DNA of 6,231 nucleotides from Korarchaeum sp964519515 (GTDB taxonomy: Archaea; Korarchaeota; Korarchaeia; Korarchaeales; Korarchaeaceae). Where the stretch lies: contig CAZFIJ010000072.1 in NCBI GenBank assembly GCA_964519515.1, positions 1 through 6,231 on the forward strand. The letters are read 5' to 3'. Positions 1 to 6,171 of the stretch are shown here, piece by piece (within the stretch, counting starts at the first letter, position 1; every line of letters starts with the position of its first letter). Under the pieces are notes generated by a model that saw only the letters and a program-made list of their open reading frames with translations, had not been told where the DNA came from and searched no databases. Position numbers and translations under genes: made by a program.

Positions 1-285
1 CACGACGTAGCAATTCCTTATCCCCAACTCACTGGATAGACTAGCTAGGACGCTCGCGCTCGTAAATATATCCCTCTCAGAGACCCATGGTATTCCTATA
101 TCCCTCAATAAGCTCGCGATAGCCCTCCTATGTCTCGTGGAGTTATTCGTCAAGAATACTATCTTAATCTCAGATCTCATCTCATTTATAGCCCTTATAG
201 AGCTCTCTATAGGCTCCCCATCCAGCCAAACGACTCCATCTATATCTAAAATGAGGAGATCGTATTCATCAAGCTTGGGAATCAA
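1..285 (-). CDS. HAD-IIA (NagD-like) phosphatase, N-terminal 95 codons, cut by window edge
   Basis: This reading frame begins with TTG at 285-283 and stays open for exactly 95 codons to base 1. Residues 14-18 read DIDGV, the HAD motif I with nucleophile Asp14 and acid/base Asp16. Residues 46-49 read TNNS, motif II as found in NagD, 4-nitrophenylphosphatase and phosphoglycolate phosphatase-type HAD-IIA enzymes. The cap domain and motifs III/IV lie outside the window. The TTG start is chosen because a full GGAGGT sits nine bases upstream and no other start codon lies in frame before motif I. It overlaps the end of the archaemetzincin gene by 17 bases, so it is translationally linked and the last visible gene of the operon. 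From the family, a small phosphate-ester hydrolase in the cytoplasm is expected; the substrate cannot be read. Confidence 0.9.
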   Translation of the reverse strand, partial: MIPKLDEYDLLILDIDGVVWLDGEPIESSIRAINEMRSEIKIVFLTNNSTRHRRAIASLLRDIGIPWVSERDIFTSASVLASLSSELGIRNCYVV

Positions 286-808
286 AGCCCATCGACCTCC
301 TGCACTTATCACAAGGCATCCAGCCCTTCCTATCCACTTCCCATATGGAGTTACTGAAGCTCATGACGCACCTAGCGTTATCGCAATGACCTAGCCCCAA
401 CATATGGCCGAGCTCATGAGATGCTTCTTTCAATATCCTCAAGAGGAATAGGCCGTCGTTCTCAGGACCACCGTAGAAGGAGGGATTCAACCTAGCTATG
501 AAGACCGCCCCGAACCTACCTCCGACTTCAGCTTGACCGAAGACGAAGTTCGTGCCCCTAGCGTAAGCATCTCCATCTACTATGGCTAATATCTTCTCAT
601 TTCTGGGCCAATTATCCACGGCCCTCAAGTAATCTAAGAACTTCTCGCTCATTATCTGAGAACTAACAGCATCATAAACGAATTTTGGGATCGTGAGAGA
701 GCCCTTATTGACTATGACTTCAACTCCATACGCTTTAGGGAGGTTCTCACTGAGGTACTCGAGGATCCAGTAGTACACGAAACCGAATGGGATCAGCCTC
801 ACTAACAT
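269..808 (-). CDS. amzA: Archaemetzincin (zinc metalloprotease)
   Basis: A 179-residue protein carrying the archaemetzincin signature. H131-E132-x-x-H135 is followed by H141, giving the three zinc ligands and general-base glutamate. Four cysteines (C142, C147, C166, C169) match the second, structural zinc site that distinguishes archaemetzincins from other metzincins. M149 sits where the Met-turn residue is expected. Length is normal for the prokaryotic family. There is no signal peptide, so it is probably cytoplasmic, although its position next to a rhomboid membrane protease is suggestive. The ATG at 808 lies four bases after the rhomboid stop, and GGTGA spanning that stop serves as ribosome binding site, so coupled translation is likely. 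The physiological substrate of archaeal members is not established; aminopeptidase or regulatory proteolysis is possible. Confidence 0.96.
   Translation of the reverse strand: MLVRLIPFGFVYYWILEYLSENLPKAYGVEVIVNKGSLTIPKFVYDAVSSQIMSEKFLDYLRAVDNWPRNEKILAIVDGDAYARGTNFVFGQAEVGGRFGAVFIARLNPSFYGGPENDGLFLLRILKEASHELGHMLGLGHCDNARCVMSFSNSIWEVDRKGWMPCDKCRRSMGFDSQA
295..300 (-). promoter_or_regulatory. Ribosome binding site GGAGGT for the HAD phosphatase
   Basis: GGAGGT on the minus strand lies inside the last codons of the archaemetzincin gene and nine bases before a TTG at 285-283. It decides the otherwise cryptic TTG start and the 17-base overlap with the upstream gene. Confidence 0.7.
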
Positions 809-812
809 CCTC

Positions 813-1424
813 TCACCATGCAGGAGCTCTGGAGAGTCCCAACCCCAACCCCACTAGGAAACCGCCTAGATGAGCTAAAACATCTACATTAGCGGAGAAG
901 CCACCGAATATGACGAAGATAGCTAAGAGCACTGTGGATGGATTGAACTTCCCCGTCACTCTATACTCCATAGCTACTATGTAGCCGAGGAGTCCCATGA
1001 CAGCTCCCGAAGCCCCGACGCTCACGCTACCTGTGTCAATTATGCAGGAGAGGAGATTGCCGACCAGCCCTGAGAGGAAGTAGAGGGAGATGAATTTAGC
1101 TCTCCCGAGGGATATCTCAGCCACCTTCCCCAGGATGTAAAGAGCGTACATATTGAGGAATAAGTGTATTAGATTAGCATGTAGGAACATAGAAGTTATT
1201 AAGGTCTCATACCTCCCGGAGATTAAGTAAGAGCCGGAGCTACCGTATCTGAACAGAATGGGGCTGTCAGCGAATACTAAAGCAGGGGATGTGAGGAAGT
1301 ATATGCCTATATTGAGGCTCATCAAGATCGATGTAACCTCGGGGATGTTCGAGTATCTCTTGATGAGGGTTATCGAGATCAGGAAAGTGGCTAGACCGAG
1401 TAGAGCACTAGATATCGTCACCAT
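813..1424 (-). CDS. Rhomboid-family intramembrane serine protease
   Basis: A 203-residue, strongly hydrophobic protein with about six membrane segments (roughly residues 3-22, 31-52, 75-98, 109-129, 136-154 and 162-199). The rhomboid landmarks are present in order: H82-x4-H87-x3-N91 in the second core helix, G137-A-S139-G with S139 as nucleophile, and A184-H185-x-x-G with H185 as the other half of the Ser-His dyad. It has the minimal six-helix core without soluble extensions, as expected for prokaryotic rhomboids that cleave single-pass membrane proteins within the bilayer. Its ATG overlaps the last codons of the upstream flavoprotein gene by seven bases, and GGTGGT lies just before it. It sits between a lipid-type flavoprotein and a soluble zinc protease. 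The active dyad is intact, so I expect an active protease rather than a pseudoprotease. Confidence 0.95.
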   Translation of the reverse strand: MVTISSALLGLATFLISITLIKRYSNIPEVTSILMSLNIGIYFLTSPALVFADSPILFRYGSSGSYLISGRYETLITSMFLHANLIHLFLNMYALYILGKVAEISLGRAKFISLYFLSGLVGNLLSCIIDTGSVSVGASGAVMGLLGYIVAMEYRVTGKFNPSTVLLAIFVIFGGFSANVDVLAHLGGFLVGLGLGLSRAPAW

Positions 1425-2533
1425 GTTACCACCATTTGCCTCATTAACTCTATCATAGCACAGAGCGTTGCCCTAGGTTTCATGAGGGCCAGCTTAAGAA
1501 CTTTGGCCTTGGGTAGCCTACTGAGTGGGGAAATTTGCCTATCCGTCTCGAAACTTTCCTGAATAATATCTTCGAAATCCCTTAAAAATAGGAAAATATT
1601 ATCCAAATCCTTGTTGGATAACCCCTCTAAGTACCTCCTCGCGACGATCCCTAACGCTACCTCCCTGCGGTTCATCTCTCGCCATCTCCTCTCATAGGAG
1701 CGGAGTCTCCTCACTCCGCCTGACTCGAACTCCTCAGCTAGGATCTTAGCAGCTCTTACGGCGAAGAGGACGCCCCCTCTACTTAGCGGCTTAACTTGAC
1801 CAGCGGCATCCCCTACTAGAGCGAAATTCTCACCGTAAAACCTTTTTCTAGGCCTTCTTGGTATTAGATTGCCCTCAATTTTCCCTATAGGAGCTTCGCA
1901 GCTTCTTATGACCTCCATTACCTCTCCAAATTCACCTATAGCCCCTACTTTCACGCAATCTCCCCAAGGCTGTATCCAGGAGAAATTGCTCCCTCTCAAA
2001 ATTCTAACCAAGTATCCATCCCCTATATCCCCCTCACACTTCCTCTGTAATCCTAACTCGGTTTCCAATTCCTTCAACCCGAAGGCTCTAGCTACTGATG
2101 AGAGGGATCCGTCTGCGCCGACTATGAGATCGAAAGATATAGTCCCCCCCTTCACGATAGCTTCATCCCTAGATGCCAGTCCCTTGAATGGTGTCGATAA
2201 CATACCCTTAGCTCCGAGCGAGAGAGCATGCTCCCACGTCTCTCGATCCATCATGGACCTATCCACGACCTTCGCGAGCGGCTTATTTATCTCGATCTTC
2301 AAGCCCCCGGGGGAGATGAAGGTAGCCCTATTTATCTCAGATAGGACCCAATCCTCTGAGAATCTCACGAGCTCCCTTATCGCGTCGAACCCCAGGATGC
2401 CGGAGCAGTGATGAGGGTAGCCTATCCTCGGCTTCCTCTCAACTATAGTTACATCGAAGCCCTTGGAGGATAAGATGGAGGCGAGAGTAGAGCCAGCTAT
2501 ACCTCCCCCTACTATTAGGACATCCGTCCTCAA
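1418..2533 (-). CDS. FAD-dependent geranylgeranyl reductase family protein
   Basis: A 371-residue flavoprotein. GGGIAG at 9-14 and E32 form the FAD-binding Rossmann entry. H42-C43-S44-G45 matches the CSG region typical of geranylgeranyl reductases. GADG at 139-142 and GDAAG at 241-245, followed by VKPLSRGG, are the remaining FAD/substrate motifs of the family. Archaeal members saturate the isoprenoid chains of ether lipids (digeranylgeranylglycerophospholipid reductase) or of quinone tails; which applies here cannot be decided. It is slightly shorter than many lipid reductases. Translation begins at TTG (2533-2531), overlapping the TGA of the thioredoxin-like gene as TTGA, with a GGGAG upstream. 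The small redox-fold protein just before it might supply electrons, but that is inference from adjacency. Confidence 0.9.
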   Translation of the reverse strand: MRTDVLIVGGGIAGSTLASILSSKGFDVTIVERKPRIGYPHHCSGILGFDAIRELVRFSEDWVLSEINRATFISPGGLKIEINKPLAKVVDRSMMDRETWEHALSLGAKGMLSTPFKGLASRDEAIVKGGTISFDLIVGADGSLSSVARAFGLKELETELGLQRKCEGDIGDGYLVRILRGSNFSWIQPWGDCVKVGAIGEFGEVMEVIRSCEAPIGKIEGNLIPRRPRKRFYGENFALVGDAAGQVKPLSRGGVLFAVRAAKILAEEFESGGVRRLRSYERRWREMNRREVALGIVARRYLEGLSNKDLDNIFLFLRDFEDIIQESFETDRQISPLSRLPKAKVLKLALMKPRATLCAMIELMRQMVVTW

Positions 2534-2802
2534 ACGAGATCTCCCAAGAGGGAATCGAGGTCCTCAGGAATCCTACCTTGAGAAATCAGCTTACCGTTCG
2601 AGATAAGAGCGGGTAACCTCTTTATATTGAGATCGATTATGATGCTCAAACCTTCATCCTCTAGAGCTGAGATCTCCCTCACGGAATAGCCTCTTTCACG
2701 CGCCCATTCCCTCAACTTCATCGAAGCCTCTAAAGATTCCTCGCATATAGGTGAGACCAGGATTATAAGCTCTTTTCCTTTCTCCTCAATCTCGCTCTCC
2801 AA
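2530..2802 (-). CDS. Small thioredoxin-fold protein with a single active-site-position cysteine
   Basis: A 90-residue protein with a plausible thioredoxin/glutaredoxin order: strand IILVS (13-17), P18-I-C20-E at the start of the first helix, helix 21-37, strand around 52-57, R62-L63-P64 as the cis-proline turn before a strand, then G70-K and a C-terminal helix. The usual CxxC is reduced to one cysteine (C20; position 23 is Ser), so it may be a monothiol protein rather than a dithiol reductase. It starts with TTG at 2802, inside the 3' end of the regulator gene (40-base overlap). The start is supported by a near-ideal AGGTGATCC seven bases upstream. Its stop overlaps the start of the flavoprotein gene. 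The fold call rests on pattern and length only. Confidence 0.75.
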   Translation of the reverse strand: MESEIEEKGKELIILVSPICEESLEASMKLREWARERGYSVREISALEDEGLSIIIDLNIKRLPALISNGKLISQGRIPEDLDSLLGDLV

Positions 2803-3518
2803 TTCGGATCACCTAAGGAGTATGTGTAAGGTCTAGTCTTATCGTTCTTTATTATCAGCCCCTCCTCAACTAGTTCCTTTATGTACTTCCTCACGGTCAC
2901 CTCGCTGAGATTCAGCTTACTCGCTATCTCTACGGGCTTCAGGGATTTGCCGTCTCTCTCGAGGAGCTCAAGTATCTTATACTTCCCCGTCACTATCACA
3001 TCAAGAGATTCCATGGACTCAGCTCTCTCCCTATAGATATCTCTCTCAGCTTTAGCCTTAGCTATTTCCTCCAATAGCTCCTTATAGAAGAGCTCACAAC
3101 TCTTAATCAAGTTATCTCCCGTATTTCCGAGCTCGGGAGTCCATCTCAGGTAATTGTGAATATCGTTAGAGGCCCTCCTGATCACCATCGTATATATCGA
3201 ATCGATTAGGTCCCCTAGAAAGCTCAGTATTGTCTCTATCTCGCCATCATCCAGCTCCCTTAAATTTCCAGAGCTTATTAGGAACCTTATATCCTCAGAG
3301 AAATGGTTCAAGATCTCCTGTTTTTGGCTCATGAAGAGCTCGGATAGGCCATCGGAGAGGAGCCTGGGGACCTCCCTGATAGCTTCGACCATCCTCTTGT
3401 AGGAGGTAGAGAGCTTATGAAAAGGGGACTCTTCATATGGGTATAACTTATTCAGATAATTTAGATGTTCCTGAAATTTGACCTGAATCTTATCTGAGAT
3501 AAGCGTCTTACCTTCCAT
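2763..3518 (-). CDS. Winged helix-turn-helix regulator with unknown helical N-terminal domain
   Basis: A 251-residue protein. Residues about 178-236 form a winged helix: helix KYKILELLERD, then KPVEIASKLNLS, recognition helix VTVRKYIKELVEEG and a wing ending in TYSL. This resembles MarR/ArsR/HTH_20-type DNA-binding domains. Residues 145-170 are charged and probably a coiled coil that could dimerise the protein. Residues 1-140 are predicted helical and I do not recognise them. It is the first gene behind a TATA box (3571-3580), with an AAGGGGG ribosome site and a repeat near the presumed transcription start. I therefore infer an operon-leading, possibly autoregulating factor for the downstream lipid/protease genes. 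The inducing signal is not readable from sequence. The last 40 bases are shared with the next gene. Confidence 0.85.
   Translation of the reverse strand: MEGKTLISDKIQVKFQEHLNYLNKLYPYEESPFHKLSTSYKRMVEAIREVPRLLSDGLSELFMSQKQEILNHFSEDIRFLISSGNLRELDDGEIETILSFLGDLIDSIYTMVIRRASNDIHNYLRWTPELGNTGDNLIKSCELFYKELLEEIAKAKAERDIYRERAESMESLDVIVTGKYKILELLERDGKSLKPVEIASKLNLSEVTVRKYIKELVEEGLIIKNDKTRPYTYSLGDPNWRARLRRKEKSL
2806..2814 (-). promoter_or_regulatory. Near-ideal Shine-Dalgarno (AGGTGATCC) for the thioredoxin-like gene
   Basis: AGGTGATCC on the minus strand is complementary to the conserved 3' end of archaeal 16S rRNA. It is embedded in the coding end of the regulator gene, a few bases before TTG 2802-2800. 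It explains how a TTG inside an upstream gene can be used efficiently. Confidence 0.75.
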
Positions 3519-3537
3519 CCCTATTTCCCCCTTCAGA

Positions 3538-3552
3538 GGTCCCGAGGGTCCC
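3538..3552. repeat. Direct repeat GGTCCC-gag-GGTCCC, candidate operator
   Basis: Two identical GGTCCC hexamers separated by three bases lie about 25 bases downstream of the TATA box of operon B, covering the expected transcription start. Their spacing of nine bases is close to one helical turn. A site here would block initiation if bound, so it is a candidate operator for the regulator encoded just downstream. The match is short and could be chance. Confidence 0.35.
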
Positions 3553-3570
3553 TTACTCTACCTAGCCCCG

Positions 3571-3580
3571 ATTATATAAT
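3571..3580 (-). promoter_or_regulatory. TATA box of the regulator-led operon
   Basis: ATTATATAAT lies in the 76-base gap between the Trm5-like gene and the regulator gene. Its centre predicts transcription start near 3549, giving a leader of about 31 bases with an AAGGGGG ribosome site before ATG 3518. The element is a perfect palindrome, but only the minus-strand gene has its start close by. Confidence 0.7.
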
Positions 3581-3594
3581 CCTGCCTGATCGTT

Positions 3595-4389
3595 TCATTT
3601 AACTAACATGGGTTTTACGAAAAAATCGATCCTGATTTTTTCGACCCTTGGAGCATAGCTTGAGACGACTCTGAAGCCAATCGATTTAGCTTCGAGTCCG
3701 AAACTCGCAGCCTCCCTCTTAAATAAGGATTCAGCTTGCTTCAGGGCATCCCCTCCACCCCAGTAATAGAAGTGGACGTAACCTCCCCCTTCCTTGAGTG
3801 AGATCAGGGCCTCCCTTATGAAGCGGTAAGCACCTAGAGGGAGGGGCATCAGGACCCTATCGAACCTCCCTCTCATAGCTGGAGCTAAATAAGAGACATC
3901 TCCCTCTATTGGGAAGATCTTATGGCTCAATCCATTAATCTTAATATTCTCCTGGAAGTACCTGACTGCGATACTGTTTATCTCCACTCCCACTATCTGG
4001 ACGGATTTCCTCCTAGCTATAGCGATAGCATAAGGCCCCACACCAGCGAACATCAGGAATACGAGCTCCCCATCCTCAACTAAATCTGAGAGCAACTGCC
4101 TCTCAGTTGCCTCTCTAGGGGAGAAGTAAACGAGTTTAGGGTCGAGTTTAAGCTTGTATCCATGTTCCTTATGTATGACTTCCGTATCCTCGGATCCCGC
4201 TATGAGTTCTAGGGGCCTCGTCCTGTAATCGCCCTCCCTACCTCCAGCCTTCCTCAAGACGGACTTGACGTGAGGATGCCTCCTCAATATCTCCTCCGCT
4301 ACCCTCAGGGGGTCCATCCCCTCTGGGACATCGACTATAGCGACAGCCCCAGTCTCCCTAGATCCTATGAGATCATAAGCGATCCTCAA
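3595..4389 (-). CDS. Trm5/Taw-like class I SAM tRNA methyltransferase lacking the D1 domain
   Basis: A 264-residue protein aligning by motif to the D2 and D3 parts of Trm5. YDLIG (5-9), H38-P-H-V-K-S-V-L-R-K, a GDYRTR-type turn (53-58) and L86-V-Y-F-S-P-R92 belong to D2. FAGVGPYAIA (114-123) is the SAM-binding loop, VGVEIN (133-138) the acidic ribose-binding strand and M181-P-L-P184 the motif IV region. Trm5 makes m1G37 in tRNA, and Taw relatives modify wyosine precursors. About 70 N-terminal residues of D1, which reads the tRNA elbow, are absent. Where m1G37 enzymes carry N-L-P, this protein has P-L-P, so activity may differ. Start is TTG (4389-4387) as a TTGA overlap with the TatD stop, with AGAGGGTG upstream. 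It is the last gene of the tRNA-modification operon. Confidence 0.88.
   Translation of the reverse strand: MRIAYDLIGSRETGAVAIVDVPEGMDPLRVAEEILRRHPHVKSVLRKAGGREGDYRTRPLELIAGSEDTEVIHKEHGYKLKLDPKLVYFSPREATERQLLSDLVEDGELVFLMFAGVGPYAIAIARRKSVQIVGVEINSIAVRYFQENIKINGLSHKIFPIEGDVSYLAPAMRGRFDRVLMPLPLGAYRFIREALISLKEGGGYVHFYYWGGGDALKQAESLFKREAASFGLEAKSIGFRVVSSYAPRVEKIRIDFFVKPMLVK
3618..3643. repeat. Perfect 10-bp inverted repeat with A6/T6 tracts at the end of operon A
   Basis: CGAAAAAATC and GATTTTTTCG are exact reverse complements separated by six bases. They lie in the last codons of the Trm5-like gene, about 20-50 bases before its stop. On the minus transcript this yields an AU-rich hairpin with a U6 run. 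It may arise simply from the encoded residues EKIRIDFF, or contribute to termination or pausing ahead of the next promoter. Confidence 0.6.
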
Positions 4390-5141
4390 ATACCATACAC
4401 CCTCTTAGCGTTACTCGTAGTTATATCCGAGAGTTCCTCAGGACTGCATCCCTTGAGCTTCGATATGAAATCCACTGATCGCACTATATTGGAGGGCTCG
4501 TTCCTCCCCCCATCTGGAGCTAAGACTGGAGAATCTGATTCTAGCACCATACTCTCCAAAGGAGTAGCTTCAGCTACCGATCTGACATTAGAAGATCTGA
4601 CTACATTCGTAGGTATGCTTATGAGGAACCCCTTACTGACAGCGAACTCAACATCGCTTTCTTTCCCTCCGAATGCATGTAAGATAACTCTAGTGACTCC
4701 TTCCTCATCTAAGACCTTGAGGACGGGCCTCTGAGCCCATAAGCTGTGGACCACTAACGGTTTATCCAACTCCTCGGATAGCCTTATGAACCTCCTGAAG
4801 ACCTCCTTCTGCCTCTCCTTCCCGGGGCCTCCCATCGAGGCGACCCTATAATCTAGACCGACTTCACCTATGGCCACTATCTCATCCCTATTCTCCAGTA
4901 TGAGCTCGATAGTTCCCTCTATCTCTTCCTCATCCCCGTAATAGCTCACATCGAGGCCTATAGATACCTTGACTAAATCGTTCCCTGAGAAGAGGGAAAG
5001 AGCTTTGATCGAATCTTCCCTATCCAATGGTGATGTCACGATCCCCACGATACCGGCTTTCCTAGCCCTCTTCAATACCTCTTCTCTATCCTCATCGAAG
5101 GATTCATCCTCTAAATGGCAATGTACATCGAATAGCCTCAT
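4386..5141 (-). CDS. TatD-family metal-dependent hydrolase/nuclease
   Basis: A 251-residue TIM-barrel amidohydrolase-type protein. D5-V-H7-C-H9 supplies the first metal ligands. I91-G92-E93-V-G-L-D-Y contains the bridging glutamate. H132 (VVHS), H155 (ILHAFGG) and D203 (ESDSP) complete the TatD metal site. Length is typical of the family. Known members are 3'-5' DNA/RNA exonucleases or D-aminoacyl-tRNA deacylases, so a nucleic-acid or tRNA quality-control role would suit an operon with two tRNA-modifying genes, but the substrate is inferred. The usual IGLHP strand reads IGLDV here (61-65), a variation away from the metal ligands. ATG at 5141 overlaps the TGA of the upstream PP-loop gene as ATGA, and its own TGA overlaps the next TTG. 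Confidence 0.92.
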   Translation of the reverse strand: MRLFDVHCHLEDESFDEDREEVLKRARKAGIVGIVTSPLDREDSIKALSLFSGNDLVKVSIGLDVSYYGDEEEIEGTIELILENRDEIVAIGEVGLDYRVASMGGPGKERQKEVFRRFIRLSEELDKPLVVHSLWAQRPVLKVLDEEGVTRVILHAFGGKESDVEFAVSKGFLISIPTNVVRSSNVRSVAEATPLESMVLESDSPVLAPDGGRNEPSNIVRSVDFISKLKGCSPEELSDITTSNAKRVYGI

Positions 5142-6013
5142 CTCAGACCCCCTATCGATTCCTTAAGCCTACAGAAGGCACATATCTTCCCGGATGTCGG
5201 ATATCCGCATCTCTCACATAAGTTCACCTTCCTCTGGGGATGTTCAGCCATTTTCACTAGTTCTCTGATGCTGCTAACGAAGTTCACTAGAGAAGGAGGC
5301 CATTTCTTCCTTATCTCATATAATATAGGTTTGATAATCGCTTGCTTATCCAACCCCTCGGGGCACTTAGTACTGCATCTGGGGAGTCCCTCTAGCGTGA
5401 CGTAATTCAGAGAATCGGAATCGCTCAACCAGAAGAGGGGCTTGACCTTCCCCGCCATCCTCAGCTCAGGTATAGGCTCTGTCACTGAATCATATTGATA
5501 TAGGAGGTAATCTAAGGAGTGCTTTATGAGATTATTTAAGCCGAAATATGCCATATCATCCAAGTTATGACCAGTAGCGACGTAATCATACCCTCTCTCA
5601 ACAGCGTATCTATTCAATAAGTACCTATTGACGATCCCGCAGATGAAACAAGCGAGCTTGGGATCTCGCGGGATCTCTATCCCCCAATCCTTCAAGCTAA
5701 GGACCTCCCCTTCGAAGCTCAAAATATCCTTCAACTCGTTGAAGACCCTCAAGCACTCATCTGAACCCGTATCTATTATTACAGCCCCTATTCTGAATCC
5801 ATACTTCTCATTGAGGAGACTAGTTGAGTGTATTGCAGCGACAGAGTCCTTCCCACCGGATATCCCGAATAAGAGGGAACTACCTCTCCTAACTCTCCTC
5901 AGCACTCTATCAACTCTCTTAAGGAAGTATCTCTCGAAATGATCCTCACAGACCCAAGAGCCAAGGTTTTCCACATATATCTTTGCCTCTTTGTTGCAGT
6001 AAGCACATCTCAT
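5138..6013 (-). CDS. TtuA/Ncs6/TtcA-family PP-loop tRNA 2-thiolation enzyme
   Basis: A 291-residue protein with the full TtuA layout. An N-terminal zinc finger (C3, C6, C22, H25) precedes the PP-loop S52-GGKD-S57 that binds ATP to adenylate uridine or cytidine. A central CxxC (C122, C125) and later cysteines C213/C217 fit the iron-sulfur or catalytic cysteines. TGHNLDD is at 147-153. A C-terminal zinc finger (C266, C269, C278, C281) closes the protein. Family members put sulfur on tRNA (m5s2U54, s2U34 or s2C32); which position is modified here is not known. GHNLDD is followed by M rather than the usual E, and the VKPL segment is followed by WLSDSDS rather than the usual glutamate-rich stretch, so this is a divergent paralogue. 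ATG 6013 follows a GAGGG at good spacing, behind a TATA box near 6055. It heads the operon. Confidence 0.9.
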   Translation of the reverse strand: MRCAYCNKEAKIYVENLGSWVCEDHFERYFLKRVDRVLRRVRRGSSLLFGISGGKDSVAAIHSTSLLNEKYGFRIGAVIIDTGSDECLRVFNELKDILSFEGEVLSLKDWGIEIPRDPKLACFICGIVNRYLLNRYAVERGYDYVATGHNLDDMAYFGLNNLIKHSLDYLLYQYDSVTEPIPELRMAGKVKPLFWLSDSDSLNYVTLEGLPRCSTKCPEGLDKQAIIKPILYEIRKKWPPSLVNFVSSIRELVKMAEHPQRKVNLCERCGYPTSGKICAFCRLKESIGGLR

Positions 6014-6050
6014 TTTCTTTCCCTCTGCTCAGGATCCTAGACGGACATAA

Positions 6051-6060
6051 ATCTATATAG
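6051..6060 (-). promoter_or_regulatory. TATA box of the tRNA-modification operon
   Basis: CTATATAGAT on the minus strand predicts transcription start near 6030 and a leader of about 16 bases with GAGGG before ATG 6013. It lies back to back with the TATA box of the plus-strand tRNA gene, some 35 bases away. Confidence 0.65.
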
Positions 6061-6087
6061 TTGGGTAGAGAGGCATCCCCCTTTAAC

Positions 6088-6096
6088 TTTATATAA
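6088..6096 (+). promoter_or_regulatory. TATA box of the tRNA-Trp gene
   Basis: TTTATATAA is centred 26 bases before the first tRNA base (6118), the normal archaeal TATA-to-start distance. Transcription would begin at or just before the mature 5' end, so the leader is very short. Confidence 0.8.
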
Positions 6097-6134
6097 TCTC
6101 CACGCGAGATCTGGTGAGGGGCCGTGGCCCAGCC

Positions 6135-6171
6135 TGGCGTCCCCCTATGATATAGGGGTCATGCCCTGGAA
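6135..6171 (+). other. Intron 1 of tRNA-Trp, in the D loop (37 nt)
   Basis: A bulge-helix-bulge is visible. Exon CCAG (6129-6132) pairs with intron CTGG (6166-6169). The 5' bulge is CCT (6133-6135) and the 3' bulge AAA (6170-6172). Inner helix GGCG pairs with TGCC, with one G-T pair. Cutting after the second base of each bulge gives the borders and a normal D loop. The outer helix is weak, one clear pair. The intron also holds a 7-bp hairpin CCCCTAT/ATAGGGG with a GAT loop, and a box-C-like motif. Noncanonical D-loop introns are known in some thermophilic archaea. Confidence 0.85.

Noticed and set aside
137..394. Plus-strand open frame of 85 codons at the left end
   Set aside because: It lies opposite the HAD phosphatase and archaemetzincin genes, whose motifs are unmistakable, and its translation is Ser/Pro-rich with no recognisable domain.
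1869..2411. Plus-strand open frame of 180 codons
   Set aside because: It is antisense to the flavoprotein gene, its composition is typical of a shadow frame, and it lacks promoter or ribosome site.
4270..4734. Plus-strand open frame of 154 codons
   Set aside because: It spans the antisense of two well-identified genes and has no motif; a shadow frame.
5628..5942. Plus-strand open frame of 104 codons
   Set aside because: It is antisense to the PP-loop thiolase core, including the ATP-binding motif, and codes for no recognisable protein.
6157..6169. Possible internal C'/D' boxes and a second guide (for position 39) in intron 1
   Set aside because: CTGG at 6166-6169 could pass as a degenerate D', but the bases before it match nothing in the tRNA, position 39 is C rather than U, and CTGG is better explained as the bulge-helix-bulge strand.
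6135..6171. Reading the D-loop insertion as an enlarged, unspliced D loop or a pseudogene tRNA
   Set aside because: Bulge-helix-bulge borders restore an exact canonical D loop, and promoter, stems and anticodon loop are all intact.
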